64,000 bases of DNA from a virus. Where the stretch lies: the IMG/VR virus record IMGVR_UViG_3300042350_002797, positions 300,555-364,554 of that record. One strand, given 5' to 3'. Position 1 is the first letter of the stretch. Every line of letters begins with the position of its first letter. The position numbers and the translations under genes were made by a program. This document shows positions 38,060 through 45,816 of the stretch, piece by piece. The notes under the pieces were generated by a model. The model was not told the origin of the DNA and did not search any database. It worked only from the letters and a program-made list of their open reading frames with translations.

Positions 38060-38331
38060 TGACCTTTCCTTGTTCCGTAATCAGGTAAAGGACCTCCATA
38101 TTTTTTACCTTTTATCTTTTTGCCACCAACAGAAATTCTTACTTTGCTGCCGCCGTGACCAACTAAATGACTTTTTCCACCTTCTCTAGCACGTAACCCT
38201 TGACTCTTACAGCTAGCAAGATTGCTGGCACCTAAATCTTGATTAGGTGTAGTACTTAAACAGAGTTTTCTACTAGCACGTTCGTCTAGATCAGAAAGCT
38301 CTTCTTGATTAATAAACTCATTAGTTTTCAT
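38056..38331 (-). CDS. Small basic phage protein
   Basis: 91 residues. An acidic start (MKTNEFINQEELSDLDERA) is followed by a basic Gly/Lys-rich tail (VRISVGGKKIKGKKYGGPLP). The ATGA overlap with the lysin gene means coupled translation. It may bind DNA or act in assembly; only composition supports this. Confidence 0.6.
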   Translation of the reverse strand: MKTNEFINQEELSDLDERASRKLCLSTTPNQDLGASNLASCKSQGLRAREGGKSHLVGHGGSKVRISVGGKKIKGKKYGGPLPDYGTRKGQ

Positions 38332-38347
38332 AGTACAGTATTTAACC

Positions 38348-39178
38348 TTAAACTTCTAAGTCTAACCACTCGTAAACATTTAACCATTTACGTCTGCCCA
38401 CGGTTTCTTTAAGATGTGTTAGATCTGCACAGGTCTTAGCTCTAAATCTTGATTTTTCTGCGTCTGGCATAGGAATTAATCTAAGTTCTACGCCTTCTTG
38501 TTCTGCAATATGCTCTGCTATATCTAAGAAACTATGTGCTAAGCCGCTGCCTACATTCCAAATTCCACTGCCTTTAACTGTAAGTATGAAATCTAAGTGT
38601 ATTTTACAAACATCACCTACCCATGTCCAATCTCTTTTGATATGTTCTGCATTTTCCCAAACTTCTATGTAGCCCTGTTTACGTGCCTGTTGTCGCCATT
38701 TATAGATAGCATTAGCCCTACGGCCACGCAAATGCATCCATTTTCCATATACATTAAAATATCTAAATCCTTGAACGAAAGCGGTATGTGTTTGGCTAAA
38801 AATATACCTGTCGCTAAGATACTTACTCCAAGCATAAGCAGTTTGAGGAGTACAAGGTGCAAATTCACTGAAATTTTTAGTGTCACCGTAGACACTGCTA
38901 GAACTAGCATATTGTAGATTTACACCATGCTTTTGGCATTCATGATAGAGCCAAATAGTGAAATCATAATTTTGATACATGACTTTTTCTACATCAGTTT
39001 CAGTCATGTCAGCTATGGCACCGAGATGAATGACCCAATCATATTCAAGTACAACAGGCCATTCATCTCGATTAGGACTCCAGTTCCAGCCTTGAACTAC
39101 CCATTCAGGCTGAAGATGAAGATAAGACATCATATTCCGGCCGATAAATCCTTCACAACCGGTCACTAATACTCTCAT
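38348..39178 (-). CDS. NAD-dependent sugar epimerase/dehydratase (second SDR)
   Basis: 276 residues. TGCEGFIG at the start gives the NAD-binding loop, SSSSVYG and Tyr-x3-Lys in YAWSK the catalytic core, and FRYFNVYGKWMHLRGRRANA the HldD-like segment. The likeness to the 3667 epimerase is clear but the sequences are well diverged, so it may act on a different nucleotide sugar. It has its own late-type box. Confidence 0.85.
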   Translation of the reverse strand: MRVLVTGCEGFIGRNMMSYLHLQPEWVVQGWNWSPNRDEWPVVLEYDWVIHLGAIADMTETDVEKVMYQNYDFTIWLYHECQKHGVNLQYASSSSVYGDTKNFSEFAPCTPQTAYAWSKYLSDRYIFSQTHTAFVQGFRYFNVYGKWMHLRGRRANAIYKWRQQARKQGYIEVWENAEHIKRDWTWVGDVCKIHLDFILTVKGSGIWNVGSGLAHSFLDIAEHIAEQEGVELRLIPMPDAEKSRFRAKTCADLTHLKETVGRRKWLNVYEWLDLEV

Positions 39179-39194
39179 ATATACCTCACTTAGA

Positions 39195-39204
39195 GATATT
39201 TATG
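39195..39204 (-). promoter_or_regulatory. T4-late-like promoter box
   Basis: Minus strand CTCATAAATA; TAAATA ends 18 nt before the ATG at 39178, with GAGG between them. It lies within the 3' end of the HNH gene. Confidence 0.5.
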
Positions 39205-39685
39205 AGTCTAAATCCTCCGTCTCGGTTTTTTCACCCCTACGCCAATCCTCGTTTATAATTGTTTTATCTGAATTACAATTCAAACATAAAGATCTTATAT
39301 TATCTTCTGAATCGTCACCTCCGTCAGCTTGACGAACTTGATGATCTCCAATGATACGATTGCGACACAGTCTGTTAAACAGCACAGGATCTTTTTCTTC
39401 CATGCCTGGATATTTCATTCTTACTTGTTCTGAAACATCTACACCGCAATCGTCACACACCCATTTGCGATGCAGTGTGTGTAATCTGTCTAACCTACCT
39501 GGACCACCATACTCCACAAGTTTAAGTTGATGATCTCTGCACAACACATCACTACCTGGACCGTCAAACATGGTCAAAGAATTCTTGCAATCATCCATAC
39601 GACATGTAAGATTCTTTTTGATCTGTTCTTTTAGAACACTTTGACCTTTCAACTTGTCCCTATTAGGATCTCGTAGTGTATACAT
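39200..39685 (-). CDS. Second HNH endonuclease-like protein
   Basis: 161 residues from ATG 39685, with AGGA upstream. Zinc pairs CRMDDC and CDDCG lead to GDHQVRQADGGDDSEDNIRSLCLNCNSDKT, an HNH motif with DH, N and the CxxC. It follows the ParB-like gene with overlapping ends. A homing or genome-processing role is possible. The tail is rich in Glu/Asp. Confidence 0.85.
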   Translation of the reverse strand: MYTLRDPNRDKLKGQSVLKEQIKKNLTCRMDDCKNSLTMFDGPGSDVLCRDHQLKLVEYGGPGRLDRLHTLHRKWVCDDCGVDVSEQVRMKYPGMEEKDPVLFNRLCRNRIIGDHQVRQADGGDDSEDNIRSLCLNCNSDKTIINEDWRRGEKTETEDLDS

Positions 39686-39686
39686 G

Positions 39687-40847
39687 TTACCACAGGTCCT
39701 TTTTGTCAACAGTAAAACCGTTATTAGCATTATATAAAGGCACAGTCAACTTGGTACTCTTCTTAAGTTGTGCGGTCAAGAAAGGAATACCTGTGCGCAT
39801 CTCTGTAGTGAACCCACGTACAATAACATTACCATTGGAGTCGACGTCTGTGCTATGCTGATTAGCATTACGATACCAAGACTCATATGCTATACGAACT
39901 TTGTCCCAGAACCTGCCATTAGGACCAAAGTCTGCATCAAAGTATTTTTTAGTAAATGCTACGAACTCGAGCAAGTATACATCGTCGACGGTGATGTTTT
40001 GTTCATAGCACAGATTGAAATATTCGTACAACTGTCTAGCCTCCTTAGCTTCTACAGGACGTTGTTCATTCAAGAAGCTCCAATATTGAGCAAACATACG
40101 TGTAACTTCGGGATGCTTACGTGTCTTAAGACTCTTGCTCATTAATGTGTCAGCAAGCAAAGTAAATGCTCCCGGTTGATCTTCGTCACCAAACTTGGAG
40201 TGTGTAACAAACAGACCTGCGGCAGCAAGATAATCATTCTTAAGTGCAGTGTCTACCCACTCTGGGTCGTCTGCATGATCAACTTTGACACCAAATACCA
40301 TCTGAATGTATTTGTCAATAAAGTCTAATTCTTCTTTAGCATCGCCGTTAAGCAAAATAAAGTTACGACGAATTTCTAATTTGTGTTTTACATTATAACG
40401 AACAACTGGCACAAGTGTTTCAGCAACCTGTTCGCCAAATATTTTAGTTAAGATAATATAAAGTGTAATGGCAGTGTGCTGCCCATCCCATGCAATATAG
40501 TATCCTGGCTTGTTTTCGTCTTCGTAGACTTGGATAGCCATAATCATTGTACTGCGGAAATTTTGTAGAATGTTTAATATATGACGCAAATTAAGATTAC
40601 GCTGCATCGTAGTATCAATTAGGATCTTATCCATAGGAACCATAATTGCTTCACACAATTTAAGATCCGAAAATTTACCGCAATTGGCGTTGCGACGTTT
40701 AAATTCGTCCAACATTCCGGTCAGCATGTTTACAAATACTGGTGCTGCTTTAAGCGCATCTGAAAGACGTTGTTGTAACGTGACAAAATGGCTAGTTGAT
40801 TTAAGATAACGATTGTTAATCTTTTGAGCGTGAGATACTGCTGTCAT
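39687..40847 (-). CDS. ParB/DGQH-type protein
   Basis: 386 residues. IMVPMDKILIDTTMQRNLN then IAWDGQHTAITL places a ParB/sulfiredoxin-like motif (DGQH) at about 120, followed by a long helical part. Such domains hydrolyse or bind nucleotides and contact DNA in partition proteins and in DNA-modification systems. It has a sigma70-type promoter and a 5' leader with twin identical-loop hairpins. It is first in a unit with the HNH gene. Confidence 0.7.
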   Translation of the reverse strand: MTAVSHAQKINNRYLKSTSHFVTLQQRLSDALKAAPVFVNMLTGMLDEFKRRNANCGKFSDLKLCEAIMVPMDKILIDTTMQRNLNLRHILNILQNFRSTMIMAIQVYEDENKPGYYIAWDGQHTAITLYIILTKIFGEQVAETLVPVVRYNVKHKLEIRRNFILLNGDAKEELDFIDKYIQMVFGVKVDHADDPEWVDTALKNDYLAAAGLFVTHSKFGDEDQPGAFTLLADTLMSKSLKTRKHPEVTRMFAQYWSFLNEQRPVEAKEARQLYEYFNLCYEQNITVDDVYLLEFVAFTKKYFDADFGPNGRFWDKVRIAYESWYRNANQHSTDVDSNGNVIVRGFTTEMRTGIPFLTAQLKKSTKLTVPLYNANNGFTVDKKDLW

Positions 40848-40866
40848 TTGATTTCTCCTAAAAATG

Positions 40867-40905
40867 GGGCTTCACTTGCCCACTGGTTGCGGTCTTCACT
40901 TGACC
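40867..40905 (-). promoter_or_regulatory. Twin hairpins with identical loops in the leader
   Basis: In the transcript, GGTC-AAGTGAA-GACC (40905-40891) and GGGC-AAGTGAA-GCCC (40881-40867) are two 4-bp hairpins with the same 7-nt loop, 9 nt apart. The second ends just before the AGGAG of the ParB-like gene. Compensating stem differences with a kept loop suggest a protein- or RNA-binding site. Confidence 0.6.
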
Positions 40906-40926
40906 AAATTTATTTACTACAGGCTC

Positions 40927-40955
40927 AGTATATAATAGTTAATTTTGAATGTCAA
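40927..40955 (-). promoter_or_regulatory. Sigma70-type promoter for the ParB-like unit
   Basis: Minus strand TTGACA (40955-40950), 17 nt, TATACT (40932-40927). It points left at the twin-hairpin leader. Divergent from the promoter at 40979. Confidence 0.75.
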
Positions 40956-40978
40956 CTGTAAATTTACCGAAATAACTG

Positions 40979-41007
40979 TTGACTTTAATGCAGAACTATA
41001 TTATAAT
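40979..41007 (+). promoter_or_regulatory. Sigma70-type promoter for the rightward small-gene operon
   Basis: TTGACT (40979-40984), 17 nt, TATAAT (41002-41007). It begins the long plus-strand run of overlapping genes. Together with the promoter at 40927 it forms a compact divergent pair. Confidence 0.8.
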
Positions 41008-41039
41008 AGCGTCATGTTCAACTAATGCAGGAGCGTTCC

Positions 41040-41225
41040 GTGCGTTACATTTTTGCAACAATAGCACTTTTGTTAACAGGTTGCTCGACCATTGAGCAAA
41101 TTGCTACTACCTGTCCAGGATTACGTCCTTATGATCCGCAAATGTGCAGGGGAGAGTTCTTCCAGCAACTACCCAACTTTGAAAATGAAGCTATAATTCG
41201 TAGACAGCGTGGAGAGATTTGGTAA
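41040..41225 (+). CDS. Small lipoprotein
   Basis: 61 residues from GTG 41040, chosen over ATG 41025 because GGAG is correctly placed before it. A signal peptide ends in lipobox LLTGC, followed by STIEQIA. The mature part has two further Cys (TCPGLRPYDPQMC). Overlaps the next gene as TAATG. Sister lipoproteins are at 34244 and 43015. A spanin or exclusion role is possible. Confidence 0.72.
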   Translation: MRYIFATIALLLTGCSTIEQIATTCPGLRPYDPQMCRGEFFQQLPNFENEAIIRRQRGEIW

Positions 41226-41539
41226 TGAAAGCATATAAAGAAATAACTGATTGGACAACTCCGAATCATACTTACCTTTTGGATGGTAATACTTTGATTG
41301 CTTATATTATGGATGGCAATACCGATCCATTTTACTTTAAAAATCCTATCAAAGGATTTGACAAACGAGGACGCAAATTTATCGAACTGGATGACAATCC
41401 GTTTGAAGTGAAAGTACAATCCTCGTTACGCGAAGTCAAAGGTAGCAAAGGTAATAGTTATTTTGTTAATGATATCGAACACACTTGTACTTGTCCTGGC
41501 TTTACTTTTAGAGGCAAGTGTAAACATGTGGAGGACTAA
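41225..41539 (+). CDS. SWIM-type zinc-finger protein
   Basis: 104 residues. The C-terminus CTCPGFTFRGKCKH has the CxC...CxH spacing of the SWIM domain, which binds zinc and often DNA or protein. The front shows a beta-rich region (HTYLLDGNTLIAYIMDG). The TAATG overlap with the lipoprotein gene means coupled translation. Likely a small host-interaction or DNA-binding protein. Confidence 0.75.
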   Translation: MKAYKEITDWTTPNHTYLLDGNTLIAYIMDGNTDPFYFKNPIKGFDKRGRKFIELDDNPFEVKVQSSLREVKGSKGNSYFVNDIEHTCTCPGFTFRGKCKHVED

Positions 41540-41733
41540 TGGATCCTAAATTACGCAAAAAAATAAAACTGTTTGCTGATCAAATGGTTGAAGATTATTT
41601 GTATTTTGGTTACTATGAATTCGACGAAGATGATGTATTGCGTATTGTTCGTGTATTTAAAACTGATGTAAAGACAGTGTGTAAAACTTTACGTATTGAT
41701 ATACCAGATAGGTTAGTAAAAAATGAACTCTAG
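41539..41733 (+). CDS. Small protein ending in TAG
   Basis: 64 residues, charged and helical (KLRKKIKLFADQMVEDYLYFGYYEFDEDD). It ends at TAG (41731-41733), a rare stop in this window. The next codons are AAT TGA, so suppression would add only two residues. Overlaps both neighbours. No family recognised. Confidence 0.65.
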   Translation: MDPKLRKKIKLFADQMVEDYLYFGYYEFDEDDVLRIVRVFKTDVKTVCKTLRIDIPDRLVKNEL

Positions 41734-41938
41734 AATTGATGATCTTATGTATCAAGCAGGATTAACAGCACAAGGCTGCTGGGATGAAATGGATGAGTAC
41801 AACCGTGAAGCTATCATACGTTTCGCAGAATTGATTATAAAAGATTGTGCGGGTGCTTTGGATCCTATGCTTCGTGATATGATCAGTCGCGGTCAAGGTG
41901 TCCATTTAATATACAAACATTTTGGATTTGAAGAATGA
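41723..41938 (+). CDS. MN[SE]xI-family small protein, copy 1
   Basis: 71 residues. MNSRIDDLMYQAGL, then RFAELIIKDCAGA and YKHFGFEE at the end, match the copies at 41935 and 48449 (IVRECAQ, KKHFGVEE). A conserved Cys follows the LI-x-x-C motif. Small helical proteins of this type are common in T4-like phages; function unknown. The ATG overlaps the previous TAG. Confidence 0.7.
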   Translation: MNSRIDDLMYQAGLTAQGCWDEMDEYNREAIIRFAELIIKDCAGALDPMLRDMISRGQGVHLIYKHFGFEE

Positions 41939-42198
41939 ACAGCAAACTTAAAAAACTAATGGAAGAATCTGGCACACACAAATACATCAGTGAAGAATGT
42001 CAAAATCGTATTGAGTTCGTGGTCGCTCTGGTAGTAGAAGAGTGTGCTCAAATTTGTATGAGTCAAGCAGATCGTAGAAACATTCGTAACGCCTTTGGAT
42101 TACCTGTTGAGAGTAATGTAAAGTATCCAGGTCCAGAAGCTAGAAATAGTATAGAAAGTCAATACAACAGAGAAATTAATATTCCTAAACATGACTAA
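41935..42198 (+). CDS. MN[SE]xI-family small protein, copy 2
   Basis: 87 residues. MNSKLKKLMEESG and VVALVVEECAQICM align with copies 1 and 3; the tail is longer and diverged. ATGA overlap with copy 1 means tandem duplication is likely. Function unknown. Confidence 0.7.
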   Translation: MNSKLKKLMEESGTHKYISEECQNRIEFVVALVVEECAQICMSQADRRNIRNAFGLPVESNVKYPGPEARNSIESQYNREINIPKHD

Positions 42199-42646
42199 AA
42201 AGATCTACTACGAAAAACGTGGACGTAGATATGTACCTGTGGCCGAATACGACAATGATCTAATGAATAGTTTTCCAAAAGGTAATCATCTTGTAATGTG
42301 CTATCCTGGTGGTAGTAGTCGTCGTTATAATATTGAACCTAATTATGCTGCTATGATTGCTGCTGGGCGGGTGGCTGAAGATGCTATTTGCGAAAAACTA
42401 TCCAAAGCATCTGAGATACGTCCTAATCGTAGAGCACTGACGCAAGAAGAACTCGATGCTTGGAACAACTTAATCGCAGTGTGGGGCGACGAAGCTAGAG
42501 GATTACAACATCCTAGCATTAGGGAAGTTGCCGAAGCTGGAGTTCGGGTCATGATAGAAGAAGCAGAAAAACTTATGACCAATCCAAGTGTACGTCTAGC
42601 TTATGAAAAGTTTTTAATGGTAGCAGAATTGTCTAAGGAAAGATAA
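42191..42646 (+). CDS. Conserved phage protein with KIYYEKRGRRYVPV start
   Basis: 151 residues. The start KKIYYEKRGRRYVPVAEYD and the segment KGNHLVMCYPGGSSRRYNIEP resemble a conserved phage protein I have seen in other large phages, without known function. The C-terminal half is helical and charged. No signal or membrane segment. Overlaps the preceding gene by 8 nt. Confidence 0.75.
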   Translation: MTKKIYYEKRGRRYVPVAEYDNDLMNSFPKGNHLVMCYPGGSSRRYNIEPNYAAMIAAGRVAEDAICEKLSKASEIRPNRRALTQEELDAWNNLIAVWGDEARGLQHPSIREVAEAGVRVMIEEAEKLMTNPSVRLAYEKFLMVAELSKER

Positions 42647-42810
42647 TGTGGATATTTTTAATAGTTACTACACTTAATATCAATCCTCCTGAATATAACT
42701 TTGAAGCAAGAGCAACTACTAATACAATGACAGAATGTATTAGGTTGTTAGAACAATATAAAAAAGATTCTGTTAAACAAGACGCTTATTGCATAAAGGC
42801 TAAAACATGA
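42646..42810 (+). CDS. EC...C family small membrane-anchored protein
   Basis: 54 residues. MWIFLIVTTLN is the hydrophobic start; TECIRLLEQ and DAYCIKAKT carry the two Cys. The ATG overlaps the previous stop as TAATG and its stop overlaps the next start. A family member with 274, 45595, 49029 and 54193. Function unknown. Confidence 0.65.
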   Translation: MWIFLIVTTLNINPPEYNFEARATTNTMTECIRLLEQYKKDSVKQDAYCIKAKT

Positions 42811-43028
42811 AAATTTTTGAAACATTTGAACAAGTAGAAGGCATGCGTGGTTGTATGAAACGACCTATTGTTATACATGCTCAGCAAATTGGCACAGAGT
42901 TCAGAGTAAACACATTAGAAGGCAATTATAAACAAGGTAAGCCTGGTGATTACCTTATGAAAGGCATTGATGGTGAACTGTATATCTGTGATCGAGAGAT
43001 ATTTGAGAAAACTTATGATTGGGTATAA
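42807..43028 (+). CDS. PGDYL-motif phage protein
   Basis: 73 residues. KQGKPGDYLMKGIDGELYICDREIFEKTYDWV is the end of a widespread small phage family, with the PGDYL-x-x-G-x-D-G signature. The front contains ETFEQVEGMRGCMKRPIVIHAQQIG. Function unknown; soluble and compact. Its end overlaps the next lipoprotein by 14 nt. Confidence 0.75.
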   Translation: MKIFETFEQVEGMRGCMKRPIVIHAQQIGTEFRVNTLEGNYKQGKPGDYLMKGIDGELYICDREIFEKTYDWV

Positions 43029-43170
43029 ATCAATTTTTGTTATTATTGCGTTGTCTTTAACAGCATGTAGCACTGTGCAGGAAGCTCATGATGAGTTTCG
43101 AAAAGAGATTGATGGATTCAATCGTGAATGGGCTAGAGTTATATTAAAGAAAGAAATAGATGAAAACTGA
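43015..43170 (+). CDS. Short lipoprotein
   Basis: 51 residues from ATG 43015. The hydrophobic signal ends at LSLTAC, followed by STVQEAHDEF and a charged helical tail. It resembles the lipoproteins at 41040 and 34244 at the GCST/ACST point. The short helical periplasmic tail fits an outer-membrane spanin type, but no inner-membrane partner is identified. Confidence 0.68.
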   Translation: MIGYKSIFVIIALSLTACSTVQEAHDEFRKEIDGFNREWARVILKKEIDEN

Positions 43171-43546
43171 GAACATTGATCCAGTTCTAATATTCAATAG
43201 TCTTAATTTTGTACAAAGCATCACTAAAAACTATGGTGCTGAACAAGGTATGGCTATGTGGGATACAATTGCTAATACCATCGACCGTCGTCTTAAACTA
43301 GAAGTGTTTAGAGCCATGATGGATGGAGATCGAGCCGAGGGTCATGTTAAAATCATCGGTGCTTATCCTAGTTCAGATAAGATTCATCTGATAAAAACTT
43401 TACGACAGTTCACGAAAATGAGTCTAGCTGAAGCTAAAAAGATGATAGAAGATTTGCAAACCGGAAACTGGTTATATGTAACTGTACCATATCATGAGCA
43501 TCCAACAGCTATTGTGGAGTTTAGGAAAGCGGGATTCATATTATGA
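43160..43546 (+). CDS. Protein with ribosomal L7/L12 C-terminal-like domain
   Basis: 128 residues. DKIHLIKTLRQFTKMSLAEAKKMIEDLQTG and the ending EFRKAGFIL match the helix-turn-strand plan of the ribosomal L7/L12 C-terminal domain (usually KIxVIKxVRExTGLGLKEAKxLVE). That domain recruits translation factors to the ribosome. The phage copy lacks the ribosome-binding front part. It could compete with L12 or bind a factor; this is an inference. Confidence 0.7.
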   Translation: MKTENIDPVLIFNSLNFVQSITKNYGAEQGMAMWDTIANTIDRRLKLEVFRAMMDGDRAEGHVKIIGAYPSSDKIHLIKTLRQFTKMSLAEAKKMIEDLQTGNWLYVTVPYHEHPTAIVEFRKAGFIL

Positions 43547-43839
43547 ACTACGATGAACTATTAAAACAATTAGACGATATTGTATTGCCTGAACGTAATA
43601 CCACTTTGTATATGAAACTTAAAACCTGTGAAGTTGGTATGTTTAAACTGCCAGGTATTATCGTTGAACGCCCGGAAGACTGGAGCGACGAACACTGGCA
43701 ACAAACACAAGAAGAAATGGATGCTTGGGCAGACAGTGAACAAGGCACAGGCAAGCGCATGACAGATGTACTTTGGAGCTTTCGTAAAGAAAGTCAACGT
43801 GATTGGTTTATTTTGAAATGGAGTGGTAATGAGAGTTAA
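43543..43839 (+). CDS. WFxLRW-family small protein, copy 1
   Basis: 98 residues. Ends RDWFILKWSGNES. At least ten small genes of this block end in a variant of DWFxLRW, probably one paralogous family. The middle has a Trp-rich helix (ERPEDWSDEHWQQTQEEMDAWADS). ATGA coupling to the L7/L12-like gene. Function unknown. Confidence 0.7.
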   Translation: MNYDELLKQLDDIVLPERNTTLYMKLKTCEVGMFKLPGIIVERPEDWSDEHWQQTQEEMDAWADSEQGTGKRMTDVLWSFRKESQRDWFILKWSGNES

Positions 43840-44116
43840 GAAGACAGATAAACGTTTTAAAGGACATCCTACATTTAAATATTGCTTGGACTTAAAACGC
43901 TACGGCGACAAAAACTTTTTTCAAATTCGTGAATGGTGCTGGAAAACTTTTGGTGCTAGTAAGGAAATCGAAGCACTACAGGATGATTGGCGTCATAGGG
44001 AGTTTGAAAATAATAGTCACAATCCAGAATGGTGTTGGCATTTTGATGCGTATACAAGACGTATATACTTTGCCACAGACAAAGAAGCAAACTGGTTTAC
44101 TCTTAAGTGGAGCTAA
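43829..44116 (+). CDS. WFxLRW-family small protein, copy 2
   Basis: 95 residues from ATG 43829. Ends ANWFTLKWS. It contains REWCWKTFGASKE and NPEWCWHFD, matching the Trp/Phe-rich plan of the family. It overlaps its neighbours, and the next gene starts at its stop as TAATG. Function unknown. Confidence 0.68.
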   Translation: MRVKKTDKRFKGHPTFKYCLDLKRYGDKNFFQIREWCWKTFGASKEIEALQDDWRHREFENNSHNPEWCWHFDAYTRRIYFATDKEANWFTLKWS

Positions 44117-44424
44117 TGCGTAAGCGACAACTTATGAACGCAACTGCTGTTGAGCGTCTTATAGACGACTTAGGTCCTTATAAATTAAAATTAAGCCAAA
44201 TAGAATTTAACGGCGAATCCTATTATGAAGTGAAGCCTGTGGGCTGGATGCATAAACACGAACTACAGTGGAATGACATGATTGCTTGGGTCGTGGACTC
44301 ATTTGGCCCTACTGCCAAGGATGGTGTATGGACACCTGGACAGCGTTGGTATTGTAACAATGCCAGATTCTATTTCAAAGATATTAAAGACAGAGATTGG
44401 TTTGTATTGCGATGGAGTGCGTAA
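44116..44424 (+). CDS. WFxLRW-family small protein, copy 3
   Basis: 102 residues from ATG 44116. Ends RDWFVLRWSA. IDDLGPYKLKLSQIEF and WVVDSFGPTAKDGVW are similar in order to the copies at 44645 and 45153, which contain GPYLGPGQG and FGPSEPGD. This GP segment before the final motif is a second family mark. Confidence 0.68.
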   Translation: MRKRQLMNATAVERLIDDLGPYKLKLSQIEFNGESYYEVKPVGWMHKHELQWNDMIAWVVDSFGPTAKDGVWTPGQRWYCNNARFYFKDIKDRDWFVLRWSA

Positions 44425-44648
44425 AAGTAAATTTGTTGAAACAAACTGGCTGGGTCCTGTTTAGCAGATTCAGCGATCAAAATCCTGGACTAAGCAAAGA
44501 TCAGTTTGCTCGAGAATTCGAACGGCAATATCGTTGTAAAATATACAAAGACATAAATCTAGACACTTATTACATGGAGTTTAAACCCGAACATTGGACT
44601 TGGATTTGTCTACAATACCCTGTAGACGAGTTCGATATCATAGAATGA
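44412..44648 (+). CDS. Diverged WFxLRW-family protein
   Basis: 78 residues. MECVKVNLLKQTGWVLFS, then a charged helix, and the end HWTWICLQYPVDEF. The last part keeps the aromatic/Leu spacing but has lost the basic-Trp pair. It overlaps the neighbours by 13 and 4 nt. Family membership is tentative. Confidence 0.6.
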   Translation: MECVKVNLLKQTGWVLFSRFSDQNPGLSKDQFAREFERQYRCKIYKDINLDTYYMEFKPEHWTWICLQYPVDEFDIIE

Positions 44649-44923
44649 TTATTGATATAACAGAAATAATCATTAATAGAAGGCAAACTATAGTAGCATT
44701 ACGAGAATGGTTAGATGCAAATGTAGGTCCGTACTTAGGTCCAGGACAAGGATTAAAAAGAATAGATGAACAAATACCTGCTCGTTATACTACATTAGAG
44801 ATAGGCGAAGGTTGGCAAATTGAAATGAAAGAGATAGTCGACGGCTATGGCAGAACAGTATACTATCAATTAGATATAGATAATGAACAACTGGCAACAT
44901 TTTTTATACTTAAATTTCTATGA
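44645..44923 (+). CDS. WFxLRW-family small protein, copy 4
   Basis: 92 residues from ATG 44645, ATGA with the previous gene. LREWLDANVGPYLGPG and the end ATFFILKFL align with the family, with a weak final motif. The front DITEIIINRRQTIVALREW is helical. Function unknown. Confidence 0.66.
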   Translation: MIIDITEIIINRRQTIVALREWLDANVGPYLGPGQGLKRIDEQIPARYTTLEIGEGWQIEMKEIVDGYGRTVYYQLDIDNEQLATFFILKFL

Positions 44924-45156
44924 ATGAGTATCCGCATCCTGCTGATCTAATGGCTTTACCTTGTGGAGGTATTGCTTATTATGATTATGAAAATGAAATT
45001 AGTTATCGTTGTGGCCAATGTGATGCTGTAGTAGGTAGTATTGGTATGCCTAAACATTGCAAAGACGAAATAACTAAATGGGATAACTGGGAAGAGTTAG
45101 GCGGTAAGCCTTGGAACTACCAAGTTCCTGATGACTACATGGATGACTGGTCATGA
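44920..45156 (+). CDS. Small protein with a CxxC pair
   Basis: 78 residues. ALPCGG, SYRCGQCDAV and PKHCKD give possible zinc ligands. The tail is Trp/Asp-rich (WDNWEELGGKPWNYQVPDDYMDDW). ATGA overlaps join it to both neighbours. No named family recognised. Confidence 0.65.
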   Translation: MNEYPHPADLMALPCGGIAYYDYENEISYRCGQCDAVVGSIGMPKHCKDEITKWDNWEELGGKPWNYQVPDDYMDDWS

Positions 45157-45374
45157 TATACGAAGTTGAAAAATCTCGTCCGAAGAAGAAACCCGACACA
45201 GAATTTATTATTGTGAGAACGACTGGTATAGGTCCTGAAGTAGTGGATTGGCTTAATAAAAATTTTGGTCCTAGTGAACCTGGTGATATCAATGCCCGTT
45301 GGTTTATAGTTGTTCGAAGTATTTTCTTTAGGCACGAAAAAGATTATACTTGGTTCAGACTGCGTTGGCAATAA
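45153..45374 (+). CDS. WFxLRW-family small protein, copy 5
   Basis: 73 residues. VVDWLNKNFGPSEPGDINARWFIVVRS and the end YTWFRLRWQ carry both family marks. A basic start (KSRPKKKPDTEFIIVRT) precedes them. ATGA with the previous gene. Function unknown. Confidence 0.7.
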   Translation: MIYEVEKSRPKKKPDTEFIIVRTTGIGPEVVDWLNKNFGPSEPGDINARWFIVVRSIFFRHEKDYTWFRLRWQ

Positions 45375-45386
45375 AATTTCTTTACA

Positions 45387-45593
45387 ATGGAATTAACTAA
45401 GTTTAAAATAGACATACCAGATAAAAAAGGTCATTGGGTGGAACTACACAGTTCTAGTCTAATGAACGAGTCTATGATGATTCAAGTAGACAATTGGGTT
45501 CGTAATAATAATTTAGGCAAACGCATGGCATTCAATATGTGGAAACTAAAAAATGAACGAAGTCGGAATTGGTTTATACTAAGATGGAGTTGA
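45387..45593 (+). CDS. WFxLRW-family small protein, copy 6
   Basis: 68 residues. Ends RNWFILRWS. The middle QVDNWVRNNNLGKRMAFNMWKL aligns loosely with copy 5. No strong ribosome site is visible before the ATG, so it may depend on the upstream gene. Function unknown. Confidence 0.65.
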   Translation: MELTKFKIDIPDKKGHWVELHSSSLMNESMMIQVDNWVRNNNLGKRMAFNMWKLKNERSRNWFILRWS

Positions 45594-45594
45594 C

Positions 45595-45816
45595 ATGGAA
45601 TTACTACCTTGGATCTTGATTGTACAACTGTGGACTGATCCTCCACCAAAGATGAAATTTGTTTATAGCAAAGTATATCCAAATTACGCTGAATGTATGG
45701 AAGCACGTAAAGAATGGGATAACAAAGGGTTAGTGGCTATTTGTGGATTAAAAAATGAAACCAATAAAGATGCACAAAAGAACTTGGACAAAGATAAATC
45801 AAAAACTCCGAACTGA
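45595..45816 (+). CDS. EC...C family membrane-anchored protein
   Basis: 73 residues. MELLPWILIVQLW is the hydrophobic start; NYAECMEARKEWD and VAICGLKNE hold the two Cys at the family spacing. The end is Lys/Asp-rich. Follows the previous gene after one base. Function unknown. Confidence 0.65.
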   Translation: MELLPWILIVQLWTDPPPKMKFVYSKVYPNYAECMEARKEWDNKGLVAICGLKNETNKDAQKNLDKDKSKTPN

